Shown here: in pieces, positions 17,242 through 24,735 of the stretch
Layout of the letters: the number at the start of each line of letters is the position of its first letter
Position numbering within the stretch: position 1 is the first letter of the stretch
NCBI GenBank assembly: GCA_013416455.1
Contig: JACCES010000004.1
Span: forward strand, 62,001-126,000
Length of the DNA stretch: 64,000 bases
Reading direction: 5' to 3'
Source of the DNA: Alcaligenaceae bacterium
GTDB lineage: Bacteria > Pseudomonadota > Gammaproteobacteria > Burkholderiales > Burkholderiaceae_B
Translations under genes and position numbers: made by a program
The notes under the pieces: model-generated
What the model was told of the DNA's origin: nothing
Database searches by the model: none
Seen by the model: the letters and a program-made list of their open reading frames with translations, nothing else

Positions 17242-18132
17242 ATGTCCATTTATTCCCTGTGGGGCGCACTGGAGATCGGCCTGATATTCGGGCTGGTGGC
17301 TCTGGGTGTGCTGATTTCCTTTCGTATCCTCCGTTTTCCCGACCTCACGGTCGATGGCAGCTTTCCGCTGGGGGGCGCCACGGCTGCCACGCTGATCAGC
17401 GTCGGGATGGACCCCTTCACCGCCACGCTGGCGGCCATGGCGACGGGCGCGTTCGCCGGGATGATCACGGGCTGGCTGAACGTCAAGCTGCGCATCATGG
17501 ATCTGCTGGCCAGCATTCTGATGATGATCGCCCTGTATTCCATCAACCTGCGCATCATGGGCGGCCCCAACGTGCCCTTGATCATGGAACCCACGGTGTT
17601 CACGGTGCTGCAGCCGGCGGGCCTGACAGATTACGTATTCCGTCCGCTGCTGCTGGTGCTCCTGCTGGTGGCCGTCAAATTCCTGCTCGACTGGTATTTT
17701 TCGACGCAGACGGGTCTGGCCATGCGGGCCACCGGCTCCAATCCGCGCATGGCGCGCGCCCAGGGCGTGGCGACCGGCAGGCGGGTGCTGGCCGGCATGG
17801 CGATTTCGAATGCCCTGTGTGCGCTGGCGGGGGCGCTGTTCGCGCAGTCCCAGGGGGGCGCCGACATTTCCATGGGCATCGGCACCATTGTCATCGGGCT
17901 GGCGGCGGTCATCATCGGTGAAAGCATCATGCCTTCGCGCCGCTTCTTCATCATCACCCTGGCGGTGATCGTCGGCGCCGTGCTCTATCGCTTTTTCATC
18001 GCGCTGGCGCTCAACGCCGATTTCATCGGTCTGCATGCGCAGGATCTCAATCTGGTCACGGCGCTGCTGGTGACGTTCGCGCTCGTGATGCCCTTGCTCA
18101 AGCAGCGTCTGCGCGGCCGCAAGGGGGGCTGA
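17242..18132 (+). CDS. ABC transporter permease (TrpY-like, COG4120)
   Basis: The 296-residue integral membrane protein has about eight to nine hydrophobic helices. It belongs to the branched-chain/ribose-type permease superfamily, with family features RILRFPDLTVDGSFPLGGATAA near the N-terminus and ATGSNPRMARAQGV as the cytoplasmic coupling loop. It lies 72 bp after the binding-protein gene and 3 bp before the ATPase gene. Confidence 0.9.
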   Translation: MSIYSLWGALEIGLIFGLVALGVLISFRILRFPDLTVDGSFPLGGATAATLISVGMDPFTATLAAMATGAFAGMITGWLNVKLRIMDLLASILMMIALYSINLRIMGGPNVPLIMEPTVFTVLQPAGLTDYVFRPLLLVLLLVAVKFLLDWYFSTQTGLAMRATGSNPRMARAQGVATGRRVLAGMAISNALCALAGALFAQSQGGADISMGIGTIVIGLAAVIIGESIMPSRRFFIITLAVIVGAVLYRFFIALALNADFIGLHAQDLNLVTALLVTFALVMPLLKQRLRGRKGG

Positions 18133-18135
18133 GCC

Positions 18136-18930
18136 ATGCTGAACGCCAAGGATCTCCACATTACCTTCAATGCGGGCACGCCCATCGAGACGCGGGCGCT
18201 GCGGGGTCTGTCGCTGCATATTCCCGAAGGCCAGTTCGTGACCGTCATCGGTTCCAACGGGGCGGGGAAATCCACTTTCCTGAATGCGGTGTCGGGCGAC
18301 ATACCCATCGACACGGGAACCATCCTGATCGATGGCCAGAACGTCACCCGGCAGCCCGTATGGGAACGCGCCAGACAGGTGGCGCGCGTTTTCCAGGACC
18401 CGATGGCCGGCACCTGCGAAGACCTGACCATAGAAGAAAACATGGCGCTGGCCCATGCCCGGGGCCAGCGCCGAGGGCTTTCCCGCGCGGTGAAGGCGGC
18501 CATGCGCGACGATTTCCGCGACCGGCTGGCGACATTGGGCCTGGGGCTGGAAAACCGCCTCACCGACCGCATCGGCCTGCTTTCGGGCGGGCAGCGCCAG
18601 GCGGTCAGCCTGCTCATGGCCGCCCTGAGGCCCTCGCGCATCCTGCTGCTGGATGAACACACGGCGGCGCTGGACCCGCGCACGGCCGAGTTCGTGCTGC
18701 GCCAGACTGTGCGTATCGTCGAAGAAAGCCGCCTGACCACCATGATGGTCACCCACAGCATGCGGCAGGCGCTCGATGTCGGCGAACGCACCATCATGCT
18801 GCACCAGGGCCGCGTGGTGCTGGACGTGGCGGGCGAACAGCGCCGCGGCATGCAGGTGGAAGACCTGCTGCACATGTTCGAGCGGGTGCGCGGCGAGCAG
18901 CTGGCCGACGATGCGCTGCTGCTGAGCTGA
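18136..18930 (+). CDS. ABC transporter ATP-binding protein (TrpZ-like, COG1101)
   Basis: The 264-residue ATPase has Walker A GSNGAGKST, a Q-loop in RVFQDPMAGTCEDLTIEEN, signature LSGGQRQA, Walker B ILLLDEHTAALDP and H-loop MVTHSM. The FQDPMAGT motif is characteristic of this importer family. It energises the importer encoded by the two preceding genes. Confidence 0.92.
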   Translation: MLNAKDLHITFNAGTPIETRALRGLSLHIPEGQFVTVIGSNGAGKSTFLNAVSGDIPIDTGTILIDGQNVTRQPVWERARQVARVFQDPMAGTCEDLTIEENMALAHARGQRRGLSRAVKAAMRDDFRDRLATLGLGLENRLTDRIGLLSGGQRQAVSLLMAALRPSRILLLDEHTAALDPRTAEFVLRQTVRIVEESRLTTMMVTHSMRQALDVGERTIMLHQGRVVLDVAGEQRRGMQVEDLLHMFERVRGEQLADDALLLS

Positions 18931-19032
18931 GCGCGGGCGGTCCGGAGGGGGGCGCCATCCCGCTTCCGGCGGGGCCGGCGCGGGTCGGCATGAGGCTTGC
19001 TGCCGCGGGTTGTTCCCATTCCGGCAAGCCGC

Positions 19033-19797
19033 ATGCACCAGAAGAATACGCAGAGCACGCTACGCATCCTGACGGTGAACACCCATAAGGGGTTCACCAT
19101 TTTCAATCGCCGCTTCATCCTGCACGAACTGCGCGACGCCATCCGCGCCACCGAGGCGGATATTGTCTTCCTGCAGGAAGTGCTGGGTGCGCACCATCGC
19201 CATGCGCGCCGCCTGGCCCATTGGCCGACCACCAGCCAGTACGAATTCCTGGCGGACACGATCTGGTCGGATTTCGCCTATGGGCGCAATGCGGTGTATC
19301 CGTATGGCCACCACGGCAATGCCGTGCTGTCCAAGTATCCCATCGCCGGCTATGACAATGTCGATGTGTCGATCGGCAAGCACGAACGGCGCGGCCTGCT
19401 GCATTGCGTGCTGCGGCCGCCCATGCTGGATTTCGACGTGCACGCCATCTGCGTGCATCTGGGGCTGAGGGAATGGCAGCGCGCGCCGCAGCTGGACATC
19501 CTGTGCTCGCTGATACAGGAACGGATTCCTTCCCGGGCGCCGCTGTTCGTGGCGGGCGATTTCAATGACTGGCGCATGCGCGGACAGTCGGTGCTGGACC
19601 GCTGCGCCGGCCTGAAGGAGATCCATTTCGAGAAGCATGGGCATCTGGCGCGGACCTTCCCCGCGCGCTTTCCACTGTTCCGGCTGGACCGCATCTATGT
19701 GCGCAATGTGGACAGCTTCCGGACGGTGAAGCTGTCGCGGCATCCCTGGTCGAAGCTGTCCGACCATGCCCCGCTCGCCGCGGAGGTCTCGCTATGA
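19033..19797 (+). CDS. Endonuclease/exonuclease/phosphatase family protein, YbhP-like
   Basis: The 254-residue product carries the EEP fold motifs: ILTVNTHKGF, VFLQEVLG with the metal Glu, GNAVLSKYPI, HLGLR, FVAGDFNDW, FRLDRIYV and SDHAPLAAEV. In E. coli ybhP precedes clsB and ybhN, the same three-gene order found here, so a role linked to phospholipid turnover is more likely than DNA repair (inference). The start at 19033 is the first ATG compatible with the fold. Its stop overlaps the clsB ATG by 4 bp. Confidence 0.85.
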   Translation: MHQKNTQSTLRILTVNTHKGFTIFNRRFILHELRDAIRATEADIVFLQEVLGAHHRHARRLAHWPTTSQYEFLADTIWSDFAYGRNAVYPYGHHGNAVLSKYPIAGYDNVDVSIGKHERRGLLHCVLRPPMLDFDVHAICVHLGLREWQRAPQLDILCSLIQERIPSRAPLFVAGDFNDWRMRGQSVLDRCAGLKEIHFEKHGHLARTFPARFPLFRLDRIYVRNVDSFRTVKLSRHPWSKLSDHAPLAAEVSL

Positions 19798-21011
19798 GCA
19801 CTTTGCAATGGACGGAAGGCAATGCCTTCGAGCTTCTGGAGAACGGCGAGCGCTTCTTTCCGGCGGTTTTCGAGTCGATTGCCGCCGCGACGCGCAGCGT
19901 GGTGATTGAAACCTTCATCATCTTCGACGACAGGGTGGGCCGTGAGCTGCGGCAGGTGCTGGTCGATGCGGCGGGGCGCGGCGTTCAGGTGGACGTGACG
20001 GTGGATGGCTATGGGACGGCCGATCTGCCCGCCGCCTACATAGAAAGCCTGGTCGAAGCGGGCGTGCGCCTGCATGTTTTCGATCCCAAGCCGCGCCGCC
20101 TGGGGTTCCGCACCAATCTCTTTCGCCGTCTGCACCGCAAGATCGTCGTGATCGACAGCGAGGTCGCCTTCGTCGGCGGCATCAACTTCGCCGCCGACCA
20201 TCTGATCGAGACCGGTCCCGCCGCCAAGCAGGACTACGCGGTGAAGCTGCGTGGCCCGCTGGTCGCCGAGATCGAGGCCGATGCCTTGCTGCTGCTGTCG
20301 GCCAATACACCCAACCGCCCATTCTGGCGCCGGCTGCGCTGGCGCCGTCCGCCGCACCGGCCGCATCCCGGCGGCGTGGTGGCCGCCTGGGTAACGCGCG
20401 ACAACGATGAGCACACCAATGACATCGAGCAGCAGTACCGCGTCGGCATCCGCGCCGCGCGTCGCGACGTCACCATTGCCAATGCCTATTTCTTCCCGGG
20501 CTATTCGCTATTGCGTGATCTGCGCAATGCGGCCAAGCGAGGCGTGCGGGTGCGGTTGATCCTGCAGGGTGAGCCGGACATGCCCGCGGCCCGGTTCGTG
20601 GCCACCATGCTGTACGACTATCTGCTTTCGGCGGGGGTGGAGATCTATGAGTATTGCGAGCGGCCTTTCCATGGAAAGGTCGCGACGGTGGACGGGCAGT
20701 GGGCCACGGTGGGGTCCAGCAATCTCGATCCTCTGAGTCTGGCTCTCAATCTCGAAGGCAACGTACTGATAAGGGACGAAGCCTTCGTCGCCCGCCTGCA
20801 GGAACGTCTGGACCACCTGGTCGATACGGAGTGCCGTCTCATGGAACGAGGCAGCAGGCCGCGGCGCCGGATCCAGCGTGTGCTGGTCGGCGTGTTCGTG
20901 TTCCACTTCCTGAGGCGCTTTCCCGCCTGGGCCGGCTGGTTCCCGGCGCGCAAGCCCCAGCTCACCACTCTGGATACTCCCCTCGATAAACTGCATGGGG
21001 AAAAGCCATGA
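19794..21011 (+). CDS. clsB: Cardiolipin synthase B (phospholipase D family)
   Basis: The 405-residue product has two HKD motifs of the phospholipase D superfamily: HRKIVVIDSEVAFVGGIN (about residue 115) and HGKVATVDGQWATVGSSNLDP (about residue 290). ClsB makes cardiolipin from phosphatidylglycerol, in E. coli also with phosphatidylethanolamine. As in E. coli ClsB there are no N-terminal membrane helices; a short hydrophobic/aromatic stretch near the C-terminus (VLVGVFVFHFLRRFPAW) may aid membrane attachment. It overlaps ybhP and ybhN by 4 bp each, indicating translational coupling. Confidence 0.9.
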   Translation: MSTLQWTEGNAFELLENGERFFPAVFESIAAATRSVVIETFIIFDDRVGRELRQVLVDAAGRGVQVDVTVDGYGTADLPAAYIESLVEAGVRLHVFDPKPRRLGFRTNLFRRLHRKIVVIDSEVAFVGGINFAADHLIETGPAAKQDYAVKLRGPLVAEIEADALLLLSANTPNRPFWRRLRWRRPPHRPHPGGVVAAWVTRDNDEHTNDIEQQYRVGIRAARRDVTIANAYFFPGYSLLRDLRNAAKRGVRVRLILQGEPDMPAARFVATMLYDYLLSAGVEIYEYCERPFHGKVATVDGQWATVGSSNLDPLSLALNLEGNVLIRDEAFVARLQERLDHLVDTECRLMERGSRPRRRIQRVLVGVFVFHFLRRFPAWAGWFPARKPQLTTLDTPLDKLHGEKP

Positions 21012-21985
21012 GCGGCGGCTTGAGCGGGCTGCGCGCCTGGCTGCAGCGGCACCGCGCACGCCTCAAACGCGTTGTGACCGCCGTGTTCGTCTGCGTCGTG
21101 ATCGGCTTGCTGACACGTGTCGCAGTCACCATCGAATGGGCGGAGGTGGCGGAGGCGGTGCTGGCCACGCCCGTGTCCGCCCTGTTGCTGGCGGCATCGC
21201 TGGTGGCGGCGAGTTATGTCGTATACAGCTGCTTCGATCTGCTGGGGAAGTGGTATACCGGGCATGCCTTGCCCTGGTGGCGCGTCATGATGGCGGCGTT
21301 CATCAGCTATGCCTTCACCATGAACTTCAGTGCCGCGGTGGGCGGGCTGGCACTGCGATTGCGCCTGTATGGCAAGCAGGGCCTCAATCCCGGCCAGATC
21401 ATGCGGGTGATGGGCCTGAGCATCACTACCAACTGGATCGGCTATTGCCTGCTGGGCGGCGCCATTTTCGCCATGGGGGCCGTGCAGCCGCCATCGAGCT
21501 GGGAGATCAGCGGGGGGCCGCTGCGCATCATCGGCGGGATCATGATGGCCGTCGCCCTGACGTATGTGGCGCTATGCGCCTTTTCCAGCCAGCGCAGCTG
21601 GACGGTGCGCAGCCATGTCATCGAACTGCCTGAATGGCGCATCGCCGTGCTGCAGCTATGCCTGGCCATGACCAACTGGGCCCTGATGGGGCTGATCGTG
21701 CATACCGTGATGCCGGGGGACGTGCCTTACGCGACCATCCTGGGCACGCTGCTGATCGGTTCCATTGCCGGCGCCATCGCCCACATCCCGGGCGGGCTGG
21801 GTGTCACCGAATATGTATTCATTACGCTGCTGTCGCCGGATGTGCCGCGCCACCAGGTGCTGGGCGCCATCCTGGTCTACCGCGCCCTTTACTACATCGG
21901 ACCGGTGCTGCTGGCCGGCGCCTGCTATCTGATCTTCGAGGCGCGTTCGCCGGCGGCCGCGCCGGGCGGCACGAAGATTGCCTGA
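21008..21985 (+). CDS. ybhN: YbhN-like integral membrane protein (LPG synthase TM-region/UPF0104 family)
   Basis: The 325-residue protein has about eight membrane helices and the family's GGLALRLRLYGKQGLNPGQI and AHIPGGLGVTEYVFITLL motifs. The latter is typical of the flippase-like region of lysylphosphatidylglycerol synthases; the aminoacyl-transferase domain is absent. Its position directly after clsB and its fold suggest a role in lipid movement or the supply of phospholipid to the synthase (inference). Confidence 0.87.
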   Translation: MSGGLSGLRAWLQRHRARLKRVVTAVFVCVVIGLLTRVAVTIEWAEVAEAVLATPVSALLLAASLVAASYVVYSCFDLLGKWYTGHALPWWRVMMAAFISYAFTMNFSAAVGGLALRLRLYGKQGLNPGQIMRVMGLSITTNWIGYCLLGGAIFAMGAVQPPSSWEISGGPLRIIGGIMMAVALTYVALCAFSSQRSWTVRSHVIELPEWRIAVLQLCLAMTNWALMGLIVHTVMPGDVPYATILGTLLIGSIAGAIAHIPGGLGVTEYVFITLLSPDVPRHQVLGAILVYRALYYIGPVLLAGACYLIFEARSPAAAPGGTKIA

Positions 21986-22017
21986 ACAATCGAATCCCTT
22001 CTGCGGAGGATCCGGAC

Positions 22018-22599
22018 ATGTCTCTTATCATTGCTGCCCGCTTTTCCACCTTCGATGCCGCGAATGGCGCCGCGCAACGTCTGATGCAGGCGGGAGTGCA
22101 TGAAGATGCGCTCCATGTCTTCTATGTGAATCCGCCGGGCGCCCATGACAGCTACCCGGTCGGCGGCGATCAGGCCGCCGATCCCGGCACACGCAGGGCT
22201 CCGCGCAAGGCGCTGGGCACGGCGGCGGTACTGGGGGCGCTGGGGGCGGTGGTCGGCGGCATCATTGTCGCCAGCTTCGCGGACTCCTTCGTTCCCATCA
22301 TCGCGGGGGCCGGCGTGGGCGCCTATGTCGGCTCGCTGGCCGGCGCCATGCGCGGCATGGATCCGCGCCGCGACCGTGTCCAGGAGCCTCATCGCGTCCA
22401 GGTGCCCGGCGAAGGACGGCCCGCCGGCGTGCTGCTGGCGGTGAACTCGGATGGTGAACGGGCCCAGGAAATCGCCACCATGCTGGCGGAGTCGGGCGGG
22501 CAGGAAGTGGAGCGGGCCCAGGGCCGCTGGCGGGGAGGGAAGTGGGAGGATTTCGACCCCCTGTCATCCCCGGTCCCGCAGCCGACCGGCGGCCATTGA
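22018..22599 (+). CDS. Glycine-zipper membrane protein of unknown function
   Basis: The 193-residue product has an N-terminal ferredoxin-like stretch (MSLIIAARFSTFDAANGAAQRLMQAGVHEDALHVFYV) and a Gly/Ala-rich hydrophobic hairpin at about residues 66-112 with repeated small-residue spacing (VLGALGAVVGGIIVASF, AGAGVGAYVGSLAGAM). A soluble tail follows with a second VLLAVNSDGERAQEIATML motif resembling the first domain. The layout resembles bacterial general-stress/low-temperature-induced membrane proteins; I cannot name it. AGGATCC-type spacing from GGAGG supports the start. The gene is convergent with the BON lipoprotein. Confidence 0.7.
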   Translation: MSLIIAARFSTFDAANGAAQRLMQAGVHEDALHVFYVNPPGAHDSYPVGGDQAADPGTRRAPRKALGTAAVLGALGAVVGGIIVASFADSFVPIIAGAGVGAYVGSLAGAMRGMDPRRDRVQEPHRVQVPGEGRPAGVLLAVNSDGERAQEIATMLAESGGQEVERAQGRWRGGKWEDFDPLSSPVPQPTGGH

Positions 22600-22603
22600 G
22601 CCA

Positions 22604-22636
22604 GGGCCTGTTCACGCTAAAAGGCGCCTTGCACTG
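22604..22636. repeat. Convergent-junction repeat, copy 2
   Basis: A 33-bp element beginning GGGCCTGTTCACGCTAAAAG starts 5 bp after the preceding stop codon and lies between two convergent genes. It is closely similar to 5376-5408 and to the reversed element at 61311-61337. A GC-rich hairpin region follows (about 22660-22700). Confidence 0.6.
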
Positions 22637-22717
22637 GCAGGCCATCGAGCGCCAGGCCAGGCGCGTAGCCCGCCGCCCGCGGGACGGGCGGCGCCGTGGC
22701 TCCGCCCCGAACCGGTC

Positions 22718-23089
22718 CTAATAGGGCTGCACTTGCAGGTCGTACTCGACCGTGCGCACGCCGGTCACCTGCCGGGCCGCCTGCACGGCGTTGCGCGCGG
22801 CGGTTTCGTTGCTGGCCGTGCCGCGCAGCGTCACCACCCCGTCGTAGGTCGATATCTGGACATTGTTGGCATGAATGCCGGGCACGCCGAGCACGGCGGC
22901 CTGAACGCGGCTGGTGATGCTGGCGTCGTCCTGGTATTGCGCGGGACTGCGCGCGTTGGGCGGTTCCACGCGGGGCGGATTCTCGGGGGGATAATTGTCG
23001 GCCGTGGGATACGAGGCGGTGCCGCAGCCCGCAAGCAGGCCGAGCACCAGCGCGCTTCCCCAAAGCGTCTGACGGAAAGAGGGGTTCAT
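22718..23089 (-). CDS. BON-domain lipoprotein
   Basis: The 123-residue product has a lipoprotein signal with lipobox LLAGC (Cys22), a Pro-rich linker, and one BON domain (from DDASITSRVQAAVLGVPGI to VRTVEYDLQVQPY) containing the YDGVVTLRGTASNETA core. BON lipoproteins (OsmY/DolP-like) bind phospholipids and maintain the outer membrane. DolP has two BON domains; this has one. The start at 23089 is set by AAGGAG nine bases upstream and by the signal peptide. Confidence 0.88.
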   Translation of the reverse strand: MNPSFRQTLWGSALVLGLLAGCGTASYPTADNYPPENPPRVEPPNARSPAQYQDDASITSRVQAAVLGVPGIHANNVQISTYDGVVTLRGTASNETAARNAVQAARQVTGVRTVEYDLQVQPY

Positions 23090-23184
23090 GTGTTTTTCTC
23101 CTTGTGGGCCGGTTGATTCGGAGCCCTTTGCCCTGGATGGGCGGGCGCTTCCCTGGTGCCGAGGCAAACAGCATGCCGCTCAAG

Positions 23185-23213
23185 GTTTCATGTGATTCAC
23201 GGGATTGTGAAAC
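23185..23213. promoter_or_regulatory. Operator-like inverted repeat upstream of the RND operon
   Basis: Arms GTTTCA (23185-23190) and TGAAAC (23208-23213) flank a possible -10 box TATACT at 23224. RND operons are usually repressed by a TetR- or MarR-type protein; none is encoded adjacent here, so this is a candidate site only. Confidence 0.3.
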
Positions 23214-23409
23214 ACTTTAGCCTTATACTGCTGCTTTTCTGTGCCATCCTTCATGAGGAACGCCCGTCCAGGGGCTGGAGCCTCTGCGCCATTTTTCGAA
23301 GGAGCCTTTTCCGGCTCCCGGTCAGAAAGGCCCTGCCAGGTCTCGTCCTCGATGGCGGAAGCTTGGCCCTGGGGCCTGTGGTCACAAATCATTGATGAAA
23401 CAAATTTTG

Positions 23410-23428
23410 CCAATCTGTTCCAGATTGG
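23410..23428. promoter_or_regulatory. Leader inverted repeat before the RND operon
   Basis: CCAATCT (23410-23416) and AGATTGG (23422-23428) form a 7-bp perfect stem with a 5-nt loop, 17 bp before the acrA start. It may be an operator or an mRNA hairpin close to the ribosome-binding sequence AAGGGGG. Confidence 0.35.
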
Positions 23429-23445
23429 GGCGATAAGGGGGTTGT

Positions 23446-24726
23446 ATGCCGTTGTTTGGCCTGCCGTACAGGCGGATGGTCATGGTCTCGTCCATAGCTG
23501 TAGCGGGAATGCTGGCCGCATGCGGTGACGAGCCGGCCCAGCAGAACATGTCCGGCATGAAGGTCCCCGTCAGTGTGGTGACGGTACAGCCCACGGCGAC
23601 CGAGGTCTACGCGGATCTTCCCGGCCGTGTGGAAGCCATCAAAGATGCGCAGATACGGGCGCGGGTGACCGGCATCGTGAAGGAAATCAACTTCCAGCAG
23701 GGCGGCGAGGTCAAGGAAGGGCAGCTGCTGTTCACCATCGATCCGGCGCCATACGAAGCCGAGCTCAACCGCGCGCGCGCGGAACTGCAGCGTGCCGAGG
23801 CCGATGCCGGCAGCGCGCGCCTGCAGGCCCAGCGCTACGCCACGCTGGTCAAGTCCAACGCCATCAGCAGGCAGGAATACGACAACGCCGTGGCGGCGTC
23901 CAAGCAGGCGGAAGCCGCCATCGCGGCCGCTCAGGCCGCCGTGCAGTCCGCGGAGATCAATCTGGGCTATACCCGGGTCGATTCGCCCATCGACGGCCGC
24001 ATCGGGAAATCCATGGTCACCGAAGGCGCCCTGGTCAGCGCGCAGAACGCCACGCAGATGGCGACCGTGCAGCAGCTCAGCCGCGTCTATGTCGACATCA
24101 CGCGTTCCACGACGCAGCTGTCCATGCTGCGCAAGGCGCTCGAGGCCGGCATCCTGAAACAGGCAAGCAATGGCAAAGTGGCGGTCCAGGTACTGCTCGA
24201 CGACGGTTCCGCCTATCCGCATGAAGGTGCCCTGCTGTTTTCGGGGGTCACGGTCGATCCTTCCACCGGGCAGGTGACCCTGCGCGCGGAATTCGACAAT
24301 CCCGAGGAAATCCTGCTTCCGGGCATGTATGTGCGGGTGCGCGTGCAGCAGGGTGTCGACGAACAGGCGCTGCTGGTGCCCATGCAGGCCATCCAGCGCA
24401 CGCCCGACGGCCTGAACACCCTGATGGTGGTGCGCGACGGGGTGGTCAACCCCGTGGCGGTGGCCATCGGGCCGGAAGTCGAGGGCCGCGCGCTGATCTA
24501 CAAAGGGCTGTCGCCGGGCGATATGGTGGTGGTTGAGGGCTTCCAGAAGATCCGGCCGGGCGCGCCGGTCCAGCCCATGCCGTGGAAACCCGGCGCCGGG
24601 CCCGCGGGCGCGGGCGGGCAGGGGGCGGCGGGCAACGGCCAGGCGCCATCGCCCGCCGCACAGGAAGGGGCGGCGCCCGCACAGGGCGCGGGCCAGGACA
24701 ACGCTGCGGCCCCGGCGCAGGGTTGA
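23446..24726 (+). CDS. RND efflux periplasmic adaptor (AcrA/MexA/AxyA-like)
   Basis: The 426-residue membrane-fusion protein is a lipoprotein (lipobox LAAC, Cys26). It contains the lipoyl/barrel-sandwich parts (LPGRVEAIKDAQIRARVTGIVKEINFQQGGEVKEGQLLFTIDP and GYTRVDSPIDGRIGKSMVTEGALV) around an alpha-hairpin at about residues 105-165. Beta-barrel and membrane-proximal domains follow. A Gly/Ala/Pro/Gln-rich tail of about 50 residues ends the protein. It connects the inner-membrane pump to the outer-membrane channel encoded downstream. Confidence 0.93.
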   Translation: MPLFGLPYRRMVMVSSIAVAGMLAACGDEPAQQNMSGMKVPVSVVTVQPTATEVYADLPGRVEAIKDAQIRARVTGIVKEINFQQGGEVKEGQLLFTIDPAPYEAELNRARAELQRAEADAGSARLQAQRYATLVKSNAISRQEYDNAVAASKQAEAAIAAAQAAVQSAEINLGYTRVDSPIDGRIGKSMVTEGALVSAQNATQMATVQQLSRVYVDITRSTTQLSMLRKALEAGILKQASNGKVAVQVLLDDGSAYPHEGALLFSGVTVDPSTGQVTLRAEFDNPEEILLPGMYVRVRVQQGVDEQALLVPMQAIQRTPDGLNTLMVVRDGVVNPVAVAIGPEVEGRALIYKGLSPGDMVVVEGFQKIRPGAPVQPMPWKPGAGPAGAGGQGAAGNGQAPSPAAQEGAAPAQGAGQDNAAAPAQG

Positions 24727-24735
24727 GGAGCACTC

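Larger units (their letters stand above)
23090..23445. other. Intergenic region between divergent BON lipoprotein and RND operon
   Basis: About 355 bp without a gene. It holds an imperfect operator-like inverted repeat GTTTCA/TGAAAC at 23185-23213 (17-bp spacer), a TATACT box at 23224-23229, and a 6-bp hairpin GGAGCC/GGCTCC near 23305. A 7-bp stem CCAATCT/AGATTGG at 23410-23428 lies immediately before the acrA ribosome-binding sequence. No regulator gene and no ORF worth calling is present. Confidence 0.5.
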
